64,000 nt of DNA from Sphingobacterium faecale (GCF_016746095.1 NZ_JAERTY010000003.1:494395-558394), one strand, 5' to 3'. Positions 26,413-37,333 are shown, counted from the stretch's first letter. Notes: a model not told the origin generated them from the sequence alone. Made by a program: numbers and translations.

Positions 26413-28989
26413 TTATGCAAGGTTCCTACCTGCATTGACGACACCATATATGGTACGTCCAATGAGTTTTCTGTATATATCCTCCTGTTCTATGGCGAGA
26501 CTACCTTCACGTAACCTACGAATTGCATAATGCTGGATGATCAACAGTGGTAACACAATCTTTTCACGTTCCAAAATAGAAGCCCTTTCAACGGGATAGT
26601 TTTCCATGAGCACACTTGCACCACTCAATTTCAACAAATAACTCTTAGTTTTCACATACTCATCATAGAGTATATGCCAGAACTCACCAAAAGTAGGGTC
26701 GTCCTTCATATAAGAAGTAATAGCAAAATTTGACTTCGTCATAGACATCATGCAGTTATCAATTAGCGTATTGAAAAAACCAGAATTATCATATAGATTA
26801 CGTACATACGACCACAGATTATTCTCCTCTGCCCATTCCAAAGCTGTACCGACCCCGAAAAAACCTGGAATATTCTGCTTTAATTGGCTCCAGGAAGTCA
26901 CAAAAGAAATCGCCCTCAAATCCTCCAGTCGAAGATCCCTATCAGAATTTCGTTTCACCGGACGGCTACTGATATTGATAGAAGAAAGTGCTTTTAACGG
27001 GCTCAACGCCTCTAGGTATTTTAAAAAGAGCGGGTGATTACGTAAAGACAAAAACTTAATATGACTAGCTTCAGCCATATCCTCAATAATCTGCTTTTGT
27101 TTTTCCGTAAGTGTATCGCCTTGATTTTGCCTAATTTCAGAAATCAACCCCGCATGTAGTAATTGTTCAATATTATACTGCGCGGTATCTAATGAACCAT
27201 ATTGGCTACTGATAGTCTGGCCTTGTATAGTTAATTGTATATGCTTATTCTCGATCTCGGTTCCCATTGAGGCATAAAACCGTTGTGTCTTTCCGCCACC
27301 ACGGGCTGGAGGTCCACCGCGGCCATCAAAAAACACCAGATCCACTTCGTACTCCCTAGCCAAAGCAGTCAGCTCCATCTTCGCATTATAAATAGACCAA
27401 TTGGCCATGAGATAACCTCCATCTTTCGTGCTATCAGAAAAACCGAGCATAATGGTTTGCTTATTCCCTCTCCTTTCTAGATGCGCTGCATAAATAGGGT
27501 TACTATACAATGTACGCATCACGTCTGAGGCCCGTTCTAGATCGTCCACAGTCTCAAATAAAGGGACAAAATCAATAAACAACTTATCCCTTTGCCATCC
27601 TTCCCACAAAAACAATTGCATCAAGCCCAATATATCTGAGGCTTGTTGGCAATTAGAAATAATAAAACGCTGCGCAGCCCGTTCTCCTCCCGAGCGTTGG
27701 ATATCTTTCAACAGCTGTATCACACCTATCGTATCTTTAACCAACGGTTCCGCATCATCTTTATACACTAAATTATCTTCTGTAAAACGTAATGCCTGTT
27801 GCTTGCTTTCCTCGCTCGTAGTGAGCTGCGCTACCTCAATCCCTAGCTTTTCACCATGCTCTTGCACCAAATAGTTAATCGTCTGCCGTAATACGGAACT
27901 ATCTTGACGAATGTCCAACGTAGTAAAATAGCAACCAAATGTATTTACCTTACGAATTAAATCTTCAACAAGCTCAACAAACAAACCGTTGTGTAAAGAA
28001 TGAAGAACCTCTCTAATAGCATTTAGATTTTCTAGTATCTCTACCGTATCATCTTTAGGGTTTTCTACTGTGTGAAAACTATTGGTATAGAACAACTCTT
28101 GAAGATTCTCCAAGTAACCTTCCACTCCCTTAAAAGTAATCCGTCTCTTTACTACCCTAAAATCGCGATAGTAACAGCGGAATAGTATGGTCCTAAGCAT
28201 TCCTGCCACGCGTTTTGTACTCTCGACAGTCACGTTTGGATTACCATCACGGTCGCCTCCGGGCCAAAAACCCAACTCAATCAACTGCTTTACATCTTCC
28301 GACGGCACCTCTAATTCGTCATCGATCTTAGATTGAATACCAGAGGTGACTTTGTAAAAAACATTCTCTAAGTACCAAGCCAAGCTTACGGCTTCATCCA
28401 CGGGAGTTGGACGTTGCTGCTTTATAAAAGGCGTTTTACCCAGTTGTTGAAGTAAAAGATGAATATTAGAGATGTCATTTGCCTTTATAGCCTCGATTAG
28501 ATCATTGATTATTCCCAGCACAGGCCCAGGATAAAACTGTGTAGGGTGAGCTGTCAATACCAAGCGCACCGAAAAGTCACGTAATTTCTCTACAAGTTGC
28601 TTTTTTAGTTTAGCATCATTCTGGGCCAGTTTGAACAAAGAGTTTAATCCTCCGATTTCATCACTTTTTCCAACAGCCTGAAAAGAAGAATCTTCTATTG
28701 CATCGAATAAGACCACTTGACGTTCGATATATTGTACAATTCTAAACAGAAGATCTACACGATCTTCATCTTGTATATATTGCTCATACTGCTGAAAAAA
28801 ACTATCGATTATAGTCTCTGGTGTCGAATTGCTTTCAACGCCTTGCTCACAGTGGGTCGTAAAAAATGGAAGCAATGTGCCTGTATGCTTTACACGTTGA
28901 AAAGGTAGGGTTAAGAACAGACTTTTAAATAAATCAAAGCGCGTGAGCACTTCATTCTCAAATACGGCTTGTTTTTGACTTAATTTCAT
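26413..28989 (-). CDS. ppc: Phosphoenolpyruvate carboxylase
   Basis: This anaplerotic enzyme forms oxaloacetate from PEP and bicarbonate. The 858-residue protein is full length. It has the catalytic LVLTAHPTQFYPGP (His about residue 156), the LGFWPGGDRDGNPNVT block, MLGFSDSTKDGGYLMANW, and the glycine-rich loop FFDGRGGPPARGGGKTQRF. The last carries Asp where proteobacterial enzymes have His (FHGRGG), a variant I associate with Bacteroidota homologues. A -7 box TATATTTG lies on the minus strand at 29079-29086, giving a leader of about 85 nt. Confidence 0.95.
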   Translation of the reverse strand: MKLSQKQAVFENEVLTRFDLFKSLFLTLPFQRVKHTGTLLPFFTTHCEQGVESNSTPETIIDSFFQQYEQYIQDEDRVDLLFRIVQYIERQVVLFDAIEDSSFQAVGKSDEIGGLNSLFKLAQNDAKLKKQLVEKLRDFSVRLVLTAHPTQFYPGPVLGIINDLIEAIKANDISNIHLLLQQLGKTPFIKQQRPTPVDEAVSLAWYLENVFYKVTSGIQSKIDDELEVPSEDVKQLIELGFWPGGDRDGNPNVTVESTKRVAGMLRTILFRCYYRDFRVVKRRITFKGVEGYLENLQELFYTNSFHTVENPKDDTVEILENLNAIREVLHSLHNGLFVELVEDLIRKVNTFGCYFTTLDIRQDSSVLRQTINYLVQEHGEKLGIEVAQLTTSEESKQQALRFTEDNLVYKDDAEPLVKDTIGVIQLLKDIQRSGGERAAQRFIISNCQQASDILGLMQLFLWEGWQRDKLFIDFVPLFETVDDLERASDVMRTLYSNPIYAAHLERRGNKQTIMLGFSDSTKDGGYLMANWSIYNAKMELTALAREYEVDLVFFDGRGGPPARGGGKTQRFYASMGTEIENKHIQLTIQGQTISSQYGSLDTAQYNIEQLLHAGLISEIRQNQGDTLTEKQKQIIEDMAEASHIKFLSLRNHPLFLKYLEALSPLKALSSINISSRPVKRNSDRDLRLEDLRAISFVTSWSQLKQNIPGFFGVGTALEWAEENNLWSYVRNLYDNSGFFNTLIDNCMMSMTKSNFAITSYMKDDPTFGEFWHILYDEYVKTKSYLLKLSGASVLMENYPVERASILEREKIVLPLLIIQHYAIRRLREGSLAIEQEDIYRKLIGRTIYGVVNAGRNLA

Positions 28990-29201
28990 TTCAATAAATT
29001 ATGTATGATCCTTTCGTCTCACTGATTAGTCTGCTCAGAGAGGTATCGTTAAAACAAAAAATCTCCAAAAGCAGCAAACAAATATACAATTTAATATTAA
29101 AAAGTGTAGTTTTTTATTAAAATCATATTTAAATATAGTTTTTAATGAAAAAATAACAAGAAAAAAACTTTCAACATATAACACGAGAAAGCTAACCCAA
29201 T

Positions 29202-29223
29202 AAAAAAGCAACCTTTCGGTTGC
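29202..29223 (-). terminator. Terminator of the THX gene
   Basis: On the minus strand GCAACC-gaaa-GGTTGC is followed by TTTTTT, abutting the THX stop codon. The GAAA tetraloop is a stable class. Confidence 0.8.
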
Positions 29224-29346
29224 CTATTTACTATCTTTTGGAACGGTTTGGCTTTTTACAAGCTCTTTTTTCCGTCCAGGTCTTCGCTTTCCATAAGATC
29301 CCATTACAATCTTACCCCTTCTTGTCTTTTTATCTCCTTTTCCCAT
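29224..29346 (-). CDS. Small ribosomal protein bTHX
   Basis: A 40-codon gene reads [20 protein letters not shown] and continues with [13 protein letters not shown]. The first 24 residues match the THX family (consensus MGKGDKKSKRGKIxxGSYG), a tiny Lys/Arg-rich protein that sits in a cavity of the 30S head in Thermus and in Bacteroidota. It ends directly in a terminator and lies alone between guaB and ppc. It is too short for standard ORF cut-offs and easily missed. Confidence 0.88.
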   Translation of the reverse strand: MGKGDKKTRRGKIVMGSYGKRRPGRKKELVKSQTVPKDSK

Positions 29347-29433
29347 AACTATATTTTTAAATAAATGATATATAAAGTTGATAACCAATCACAATTTACA
29401 GTTATAAATATGGAAAAGCAAACAAAAAACAAA

Positions 29434-30972
<1,539 letters not shown>

Positions 30973-31196
30973 AATAAAAATAACAGCTCCCATTTAATGA
31001 TGCTCAGATTATATTCATTTTTTTGCTAACAATTAAAACCGACCGAAACATTTTGGCAAGTTCTTTGCTTAGCCTTACGAAGCACAACTATAAAAGACCG
31101 AAGCTGCCCCCTTTGCCGCTATCTTCAATATACGGAGTATGCGACTACAGTAAAGCTTCATCACATTTTATATTATACTGATACATACAAATTCAA
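30973..31196. other. Intergenic stretch, no gene seen
   Basis: With the flanking elements this is part of a 359-bp gap between guaB and the gene at 31269. No open frame with coding character was found. The right end passes into the first MKY-type repeat unit. Confidence 0.4.
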
Positions 31197-31268
31197 ATGA
31201 AATACTCATGTTTAGCGAAGCATTCCTCATGAGTACTCCATAAGACAATTAAAAAACGAATAACACAT
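31197..31268 (+). repeat. MKY-type leader repeat, S-version, before the gene at 31269
   Basis: This 72-bp unit begins ATGAAATACTCATG, encodes MKYSCLAKHSS then stop, pairs GAAATACTCATG with CATGAGTACTCC, and ends in ...AACACAT just before the next ATG. It is the most divergent of the short units (CCATAAGAC replaces CCATATGAC). Confidence 0.75.
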
Positions 31269-31769
31269 ATGAAAAAATCGGCTTTATCTGTTTTTGCGAT
31301 AGCCTTGTTGCTTGGCTCCTCAACTATTGTAAAAGCACAATCGTATAGAACTGCCCTAGGGGTAGGCATAGATGTAGGTGATGGGCCCACCTTAGGTGGC
31401 CCACAGGTCAAACACTTTTTTGATAATCAAAACGCTGGTAATGCACAGGTACTATTCGGTGACAATGCCACATTAATAGGAGTAGACTACTCCTACAATC
31501 AGCCGATCCGTGGCGCTCGTGGACTCAGCTGGTACGTTGGAATAGGTCCGCAGTTGACCTTCCTTAACAATAACAGCATCTGGTTTGACGACAAACACCG
31601 TGATAACCACACTCATGTCGCTATTCGTCCCGCCGTCGGTCTCGAATTCAAAATACCTTCCGCTCCATTAGCCTTTCATTTTGACTGGAAACCTTGGTGG
31701 AACTTAACCCATAATTCGAGCTTCGAGCCGTCAAGATTCACCCTAGGATTCAAATTCACGTTAAAGTAA
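31269..31769 (+). CDS. Predicted outer-membrane beta-barrel protein of unknown function
   Basis: The 166-residue protein has a signal peptide (MKKSALSVFAIALLLGSSTIVKAQ) and a small barrel-like body: ALGVGIDVGDGPTLGGPQVKHF, GVDYSYNQPIRGARGLSWYVGIGPQL, RPAVGLEFKIPSAPLAFHFDWKPW, RFTLGFKFTLK with a terminal amphipathic strand. It is of OmpW/OmpX-like size. Function is unknown. It stands alone, with an MKY-type repeat immediately 5' and a strong terminator 3'. Confidence 0.7.
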   Translation: MKKSALSVFAIALLLGSSTIVKAQSYRTALGVGIDVGDGPTLGGPQVKHFFDNQNAGNAQVLFGDNATLIGVDYSYNQPIRGARGLSWYVGIGPQLTFLNNNSIWFDDKHRDNHTHVAIRPAVGLEFKIPSAPLAFHFDWKPWWNLTHNSSFEPSRFTLGFKFTLK

Positions 31770-31840
31770 CACACACAACCACTTCAATCCTATGCTATAA
31801 TCAATAAACACGCATAGCTGAAACAAAAAGCCTTTTCATA

Positions 31841-31895
31841 GCGCAATCGGAAACAAAAAGTCCGATTGCGCCATAGGTGTCTCCTCATTAGACAC
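31841..31895 (+). terminator. Double hairpin after the gene at 31269
   Basis: GCGCAATCGGA/TCCGATTGCGC (11-bp perfect stem, 31841-31871) is followed by GTGTCT/AGACAC (31877-31895). There is no long T run, so it may also act as a 3' stabilising structure. Confidence 0.55.
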
Positions 31896-31955
31896 TTCTG
31901 CTAATATTTTGTTCATATTCCCATAACAAAAACTTTTCAATAGTTATCTATATAT

Positions 31956-31989
31956 TTTGTTTTCATTATACAAAATTTTTATACCTTTG
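31956..31989 (+). promoter_or_regulatory. secDF promoter
   Basis: TTTG at 31956-31959 and the -7 box TACCTTTG at 31982-31989 match the Bacteroidota pattern (22-bp spacing is slightly long). It implies a leader of about 165 nt before the secDF start. Confidence 0.5.
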
Positions 31990-32160
31990 CGATTCTTGGT
32001 AAAATATATTTTGTTAAAGTGTTAAGTATAATCCAAGCTTCTAAAAAAGACTTTATCGTCCTTTTTAGCCCAATGATTAACGATACTTTGACATATTTTC
32101 ACGAGATTTAAAGCAATTAAAAAACATAAACTATATCAAACTAATAGACGAATACAGAAA

Positions 32161-35157
32161 ATGCAGAGTAAAGGGCTGATTAAATTTTTGGTAATAATAG
32201 TGGCATTAGCTTGTCTCTATTCTTTATCATTCACTTTTGTAACAAGAAAAGTGGAACGTGAAGCTGAGGCATATGCAGGAGGCGATATCGCAAAGGAAAA
32301 GGCATACCTCGATTCCATTGCGGGTGAAACGGTTTATAACCTAGGGTTTGCCAAGTACACGTACAGAGAATGTAAATCTTATGAACTTGCTCTAGGGCTA
32401 GATCTTAAAGGTGGCATGAATGTCACAATGGAAATATCGCTTGAGGAGTTGATAAAGAACTTGGCTGATAATCCAAAAGACGAAAAGTTCAACGCCTCTT
32501 TAAACTCAGCAATTCAAAAAAGCAAATCATCAAACAAGTCTGTTGTTGATCTTTTTATTGATGACTATAAAGCAAGCGGAACGTCTCAAAATTTAGCGTC
32601 ATTTTTTGCGACAAAAGACAATGCTAGCTTCATAAAAACGACAAGTTCCGATTCTGAATTGAAAAGCTTCCTTCAAAAAGAAGCAGATAATGCAATCCAA
32701 AACTCATATAAAGTATTACGGACGCGTATTGATAAATTTGGTGTTGCATCTCCAAACATTCAGATTCAGCAAGGTACAAACCGTATCCTGATCGAACTGC
32801 CAGGGGTAAATGATGAAAGTCGTGTACGCAAATTATTACAAGGTTCTGCAAAACTAGAATTCTATGAGACGCATGACAATATGCAGATTTACCCGTTGTT
32901 AGAAAACATTAATCGTTCTCTTGCAAGTTCAATTAAATCTAGTGAAACACCAAAACCTGTATCAACAACAGATTCAACTGCTGTTGACACCACTCAAAAA
33001 GAAGACAATCTACTTGCGAATCTTGGAGCCAACAAGGGCAACAACCAAGATTCTAGTGCCTTAGCAGCTAATTTAGCAAACGAAAACCCATTATTCAGTG
33101 TATTGATGCCGTCGATATATCAAGCTGAGAATGGACAACAACAGTTAGCTCCGGGTGCCCAAGTAGGTATAGCAAACCTAAAAGATACAGCTAAAGTAAA
33201 CGCTTACTTAGCAAGACCAGAGATCAAATCTCAGATCCCTTCAAACTTAAAATTGATGTGGGCTGTAAAACCTGAGCACCGTAGCCCGAACTTCCTCTCT
33301 CTATATGCAATCAAACCACTTCCTGGTGAACACGGAGCCGTTTTAACAGGCGAGGTTATTACAGACGCAAGAGATGCCTTCAATCCACAGACCAATGCTC
33401 CAGAGGTATCTATGCAGATGAACTCCTATGGAGCAAAAGAATGGAGACGCATTACTGCTAAAGCAGCACAGACGAAAGCCTCTATAGCAATTGTCTTGGA
33501 TGGTGTGGTATACTCCGCTCCAACGGTAAGTAATGAAATCGCAGGAGGAAGCTCTTCCATATCAGGTAACTTTACGATTGAGGATACGAAAGATTTAGCC
33601 AACGTATTGAAAGCTGGTCGTCTTCCGACTACGGCAAAAATTGTTGAAGAAGCAATTGTTGGTCCGTCATTAGGACAAGCGGCAATCGATTCTGGTGTCA
33701 ACTCAGCGGTAATCGGTATCGTCATCGTAATGATCTTCATGGTTGTTTATTACAACAGAGCGGGTTGGGCAGCTAATATTGCTGTATTATTCAACGTCTT
33801 CTTTTTATTAGGGATTCTAGCATCATTAAACGCAGTATTGACGCTACCTGGTATAGCAGGTATCGTATTGACAATGGGTACCGCTGTGGATGCCAACGTA
33901 CTGATATACGAACGTATACGTGAAGAACTTCGTCTAGGCAAAAGTGTTCGTCAAGCTATAGCAGATGGTTATAAACATGCATTACCGTCCATCTTAGACT
34001 CTCAGATCACAACATTCTTGGTTGGTGTCGTATTATTCTTCTTCGGTTCAGGGCCTATCTTAGGCTTTGCAACAACCTTGATGATTGGTATTATCACATC
34101 GCTATTTACGTCTATTTTTATATCGCGTTTGATTTTCGAGTTTATGCTAGACAGAGATATGAAAATATCAGTTTCATTCCCTTGGTCGGAGAAAACACTT
34201 CAAAACGCAAACTACCAGTTTATCAAAAACCGCAAGAAATTCTATATCGTATCGTTAATCGCTGTAGCAATCTCTTTAGGTTTTGTTTTCACAAAAGGAT
34301 TCACATTAGGAGTAGATTTCCAAGGTGGGCGTAGCTATACTGTTCGTTATGACAAAGTTGTAGACCTTGAAACGATCCGTAAAAACTTAGATGAAACATT
34401 CCAGTCCACCACAGAGGTAAAAACTTTTGGTAGCGAGAATCAGGTTCGTGTAACAACGAGTTACCACATTACCGAGACTTCGGACGAGGCCGATGCAGAA
34501 GTATTAGCAAAATTAAATGAAGGTCTATCCAAAGAACAAGGGAATAAGTATGAGATCCTTTCTTCTCAAAAGGTAGGTCCATCTATCGCGTCCGATATCA
34601 AAGGAAGAGCAGCTTGGTCGAGTATCCTTTCCGTGTTAATTATCGCGGCTTATATTTTACTACGCTTCCACAAATGGCAATATTCTGTAGGTGCTGCTGT
34701 AGCAACAATACACGATGGTATTATCTTATTAGGGCTATTCTCTATATTAGACGGTATTGTTCCGTTCTCATTGGACATTGACCAGCACTTTGTAGCAGCT
34801 TTCCTTACTGTACTGGCCTACTCAGTCAACGATACAGTAGTTGTATTTGACCGTATACGTGAAGATGTAAGCAAGTCAAAAGGTATGAATAAATACTTTG
34901 GCGATGTTGTAAATCAAGCCATCAATACCACATTGAGTCGTACAATTATTACGTCATTAACAATTATCTTCGTACTTGCAGTGTTGTTCGTATTCGGTGG
35001 AGAGGTTATCAGAGGGTTCTCTTTTGCCATCCTGATCGGTATTATCGTAGGTACATACTCTTCGATCGTATTAGCGGCTCCTACCGTATATGACTTAGGT
35101 AAAGGCAAAGCAATTGCTAAGCCAGCTGAGGAAAAAGTAAAAGTAGTGACACCTTAA
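32161..35157 (+). CDS. secDF: Fused protein-export membrane protein SecDF
   Basis: The 998-residue single chain carries both SecD and SecF, the proton-driven auxiliary subunits of the Sec translocon. The SecD half has an N-terminal helix, periplasmic P1 domain (LALGLDLKGGMNVTMEIS, RTRIDKFGVASPNIQIQ), a Ser/Thr-rich linker near 260-300, and TM helices with GTAVDANVLIYERIREE. The SecF half has GVDFQGGRSYTVRY and AYSVNDTVVVFDRIRED. Both conserved membrane Asp residues (DANV, NDTVVVFD) are present. Fusion is normal in Bacteroidota. It is monocistronic, ending at a strong terminator. Confidence 0.95.
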   Translation: MQSKGLIKFLVIIVALACLYSLSFTFVTRKVEREAEAYAGGDIAKEKAYLDSIAGETVYNLGFAKYTYRECKSYELALGLDLKGGMNVTMEISLEELIKNLADNPKDEKFNASLNSAIQKSKSSNKSVVDLFIDDYKASGTSQNLASFFATKDNASFIKTTSSDSELKSFLQKEADNAIQNSYKVLRTRIDKFGVASPNIQIQQGTNRILIELPGVNDESRVRKLLQGSAKLEFYETHDNMQIYPLLENINRSLASSIKSSETPKPVSTTDSTAVDTTQKEDNLLANLGANKGNNQDSSALAANLANENPLFSVLMPSIYQAENGQQQLAPGAQVGIANLKDTAKVNAYLARPEIKSQIPSNLKLMWAVKPEHRSPNFLSLYAIKPLPGEHGAVLTGEVITDARDAFNPQTNAPEVSMQMNSYGAKEWRRITAKAAQTKASIAIVLDGVVYSAPTVSNEIAGGSSSISGNFTIEDTKDLANVLKAGRLPTTAKIVEEAIVGPSLGQAAIDSGVNSAVIGIVIVMIFMVVYYNRAGWAANIAVLFNVFFLLGILASLNAVLTLPGIAGIVLTMGTAVDANVLIYERIREELRLGKSVRQAIADGYKHALPSILDSQITTFLVGVVLFFFGSGPILGFATTLMIGIITSLFTSIFISRLIFEFMLDRDMKISVSFPWSEKTLQNANYQFIKNRKKFYIVSLIAVAISLGFVFTKGFTLGVDFQGGRSYTVRYDKVVDLETIRKNLDETFQSTTEVKTFGSENQVRVTTSYHITETSDEADAEVLAKLNEGLSKEQGNKYEILSSQKVGPSIASDIKGRAAWSSILSVLIIAAYILLRFHKWQYSVGAAVATIHDGIILLGLFSILDGIVPFSLDIDQHFVAAFLTVLAYSVNDTVVVFDRIREDVSKSKGMNKYFGDVVNQAINTTLSRTIITSLTIIFVLAVLFVFGGEVIRGFSFAILIGIIVGTYSSIVLAAPTVYDLGKGKAIAKPAEEKVKVVTP

Positions 35158-35174
35158 TCTGTCATCAGATATTA

Positions 35175-35207
35175 TAAAAAAAGGCTATCGAATGATAGCC
35201 TTTTTTT
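35175..35207 (+). terminator. secDF terminator
   Basis: AAAGGCTATC-gaat-GATAGCCTTT is followed by a T run, 20 bp after the stop codon. Confidence 0.88.
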
Positions 35208-35317
35208 ATGTCTATTAGCTTCAACATAGCAACGTCAGATTCATAGCTTTTTTCCTATAGGCATTCGCTAAATACAAAGCATTTTATCTAAGTTTGTAAG
35301 GAAGAAAAAACAAATGT

Positions 35318-35407
35318 ATGAAATATCCATGCACTCTCATTACAACAACTCGTGCATAATGTAGTTTGGATATTCCATATGCCAGATAAAAAACAGATTA
35401 TACACAT
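35318..35407 (+). repeat. MKY-type leader repeat, P-version, first of three tandem units
   Basis: This 90-bp unit begins at ATG and encodes MKYPCTLITTTRA then stop. It has a hairpin (GAAATATCCA...TGGATATTCC) and a second mini-ORF MPDKKQIIHI whose TGA overlaps the ATG of the next unit (ATGA). It differs from the third unit at one of 90 positions. Confidence 0.85.
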
Positions 35408-35484
35408 ATGAAATACTCATGTTTAGCAAAGCACAAACACCCATGAGTATTCCATATGACAACTGAAAATCAAATTATATACAT
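35408..35484 (+). repeat. MKY-type leader repeat, S-version, middle tandem unit
   Basis: This 77-bp unit encodes MKYSCLAKHKHP then stop. Its stem is GAAATACTCATG/CATGAGTATTCC. A second mini-ORF MTTENQIIYI ends in TGA overlapping the following ATG. The same peptide and loop recur at 38129-38229 on the other strand. Confidence 0.85.
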
Positions 35485-35574
35485 ATGAAATATCCATGCA
35501 CTCTCATTACAACAACTCGTGCATAATGTAGTTTGGATATTCCATATGCCAGATAAAAAACAGATTATATACAT
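35485..35574 (+). repeat. MKY-type leader repeat, P-version, third tandem unit, before the redoxin gene
   Basis: This 90-bp unit is 89/90 identical to 35318-35407. It encodes MKYPCTLITTTRA and a second mini-ORF MPDKKQIIYI whose stop overlaps the redoxin ATG at 35575 (ATATGA). Confidence 0.85.
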
Positions 35575-36219
35575 ATGAATAAAATGATTATACCAGCTTA
35601 TCTTATTGTAAGCGTATCGTTGGGGTTATCCAGTTGCTCTAATACCCCAAGTAATACGGAAAAAACCAAAACAGAAGTGGACGATCATCAAGGTCACGAT
35701 CACAGCGGTCACGATCATAGTGCGCATGAACATAATACCAATAGTGCAGCCCCTCCAGCTTCCGAAAGCAATATGAGCAATCTTGCGCAAGGCGATCCTA
35801 TAGCACAGATTCCGGCCTTTACTTTTTATAAAGTAAAATCAGGTATTTCATTTACGAATACCGATATCCCTGCAGGGAAAAAAACAGCCTTCATTCTCTT
35901 TGACCCAGGATGCTCACATTGCAGAACAGAGGCAGCAGCATTAGGGAAAAACTACGACCGGATTAAGGGCGTCAATATATACTTTGTTTCCATGAACGAC
36001 CCAGCATTGATGGCTTCTTTCTTAGAAACATTTGCTAAAGAACTGGTCGGTAAACCAAACGTCGAGGTGCTTTACGACAGAAATCAGGAATTTATACAGA
36101 AATTCCATGTCCCTGGGCAATTTCCAGCCAACTATGTGTATGGGAAAGACAATAAACTGCAGGTGCATTGGGAGGGCGACAAAAACATAAATGAAATAAT
36201 AGGAGCCTACACGAAATAA
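35575..36219 (+). CDS. Thioredoxin-fold (TlpA/redoxin-like) lipoprotein with His-rich linker
   Basis: The 214-residue protein has a lipoprotein signal (GLSSC, Cys21) and then a metal-binding-looking segment of HDH repeats (residues about 38-53: HQGHDHSGHDHSAHEH). A thioredoxin domain follows with the redox motif CSHC in FILFDPGCSHCRTEAAAL and a cis-Pro-like region FHVPGQFPANYV. It is probably a periplasmic thiol-disulfide protein; the His segment may bind Zn, Cu or Ni. The ATG is fixed by the preceding repeat unit. The metal and the substrate are unknown. Confidence 0.8.
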   Translation: MNKMIIPAYLIVSVSLGLSSCSNTPSNTEKTKTEVDDHQGHDHSGHDHSAHEHNTNSAAPPASESNMSNLAQGDPIAQIPAFTFYKVKSGISFTNTDIPAGKKTAFILFDPGCSHCRTEAAALGKNYDRIKGVNIYFVSMNDPALMASFLETFAKELVGKPNVEVLYDRNQEFIQKFHVPGQFPANYVYGKDNKLQVHWEGDKNINEIIGAYTK

Positions 36220-36248
36220 TAAGCCCGCCACAGCAAGTAATATGCCCC

Positions 36249-36334
36249 ATGAATATCCATGGCATTAGATATACAAGCACCAATAAAACAGTTTGGATAT
36301 TCCATATGACAGATAAAAGACGAATTATATACCT
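36249..36334 (+). repeat. MKY-type leader repeat, degenerate P-version, before gap
   Basis: This 86-bp unit begins ATGAATATCCATGG (one A lost against ATGAAATATCC), so the MKYPC frame is broken and reads MNIHG.... The closing arm GTTTGGATATTCCATATG and the last mini-ORF MTDKRRIIYL, whose TGA overlaps the gap ATG, are intact. Confidence 0.75.
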
Positions 36335-37333
36335 ATGAAAATAGCAATAAATGGCTTTGGTCGGATAGGTAGGCATACCCTGCGGAACCTATTGGTACGT
36401 CAACTTCCAAACATCGAAGTTGTAGCAATCAATGACCTTACAGACCCCGCTACGCTAGCACATTTACTGAAATACGATTCAGTACACGGCCCCTTCCCAG
36501 GTGAAGTATCGCATGGAACGGATTTTCTAATTGTAAATGGCAAGAAAATAACAATACTGAACAAAAAAAATCCAGCAGAACTACCCTGGTCGTCTTTACA
36601 GATTGATTTGGTTGTAGAGTCTACTGGGTTTTTCACCTCTCGGGACAAAGCCAACCTCCATCTAATTGCTGGAGCCAAGCAAGTAGTCATCTCTGCACCC
36701 TCTTCGGACAAGGACATCCCTACCGTAGTATTAGGGGTAAACGACACTGATTTTGATTGGCATGCCCCTATTTTCTCCAACGCTTCCTGTACCACAAACA
36801 ATGTAGCCCCTTTAGTAAAGATCCTCGACGAAAACTGGCAAATAGAAGATGGCTATATTACCACCGTCCACTCGATGACTGGAGACCAAAACCTACATGA
36901 CGCTCCTCATCGAGATTTGCGCAGAGCAAGAGCTGCCTCCTCATCTATCATACCAACCAGCACAGGAGCAGCTAAAGCCATTACCAATGTCTTCCCACAC
37001 CTAGAAGGAAAACTAGGCGGAGCCGGTATACGTGTTCCCGTATTGAATGGTTCGTTAACTGATTTCACTTGCACACTCAAGAAAAAAACTACTGTTACAG
37101 AGATCAACGAAAAGTTCAAAGCAGCTGCTTCTGGAGATCTAAAACAAGTATTATACTATACAGAAGATCCTCTTGTATCCGTTGATATTATCAACAACCC
37201 CTACTCCTGCGTCTTCGATGCTCAGCTGACCTCCATTGTCGGAGGCTTGGTCAAAGTAGTAGGTTGGTACGACAATGAGTTTGGATATTCCAACAGATTA
37301 GTAGATATATTGGACAAAATAAACAAACTGTGA
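36335..37333 (+). CDS. gap: Glyceraldehyde-3-phosphate dehydrogenase
   Basis: GAPDH oxidises glyceraldehyde-3-phosphate in glycolysis (and the reverse in gluconeogenesis). The 332-residue product has the NAD loop INGFGRIGRHTLRN, catalytic Cys152 in SNASCTTNNVAPL, the HSMTGDQNLHDAPHRDLRRAR phosphate site, and NEFGYSNRLVDI at the C-terminus. It is full length. Translation starts inside the 3' end of an MKY-type repeat. The downstream GNAT gene overlaps its stop codon by 4 bp (GTGA). Confidence 0.95.
   Translation: MKIAINGFGRIGRHTLRNLLVRQLPNIEVVAINDLTDPATLAHLLKYDSVHGPFPGEVSHGTDFLIVNGKKITILNKKNPAELPWSSLQIDLVVESTGFFTSRDKANLHLIAGAKQVVISAPSSDKDIPTVVLGVNDTDFDWHAPIFSNASCTTNNVAPLVKILDENWQIEDGYITTVHSMTGDQNLHDAPHRDLRRARAASSSIIPTSTGAAKAITNVFPHLEGKLGGAGIRVPVLNGSLTDFTCTLKKKTTVTEINEKFKAAASGDLKQVLYYTEDPLVSVDIINNPYSCVFDAQLTSIVGGLVKVVGWYDNEFGYSNRLVDILDKINKL

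Noticed and set aside
35318..35574. The tandem repeats as a CRISPR array
   Set aside because: Units alternate in type, lack unique spacers of constant length, and contain start codons; no cas genes are present.
35318..35574. MKYPCTLITTTRA as an amino-acid attenuator like thrL
   Set aside because: The downstream genes (redoxin, gap, others) are not amino-acid biosynthetic and S-type units lack the Thr run; no terminator/antiterminator pair was found.
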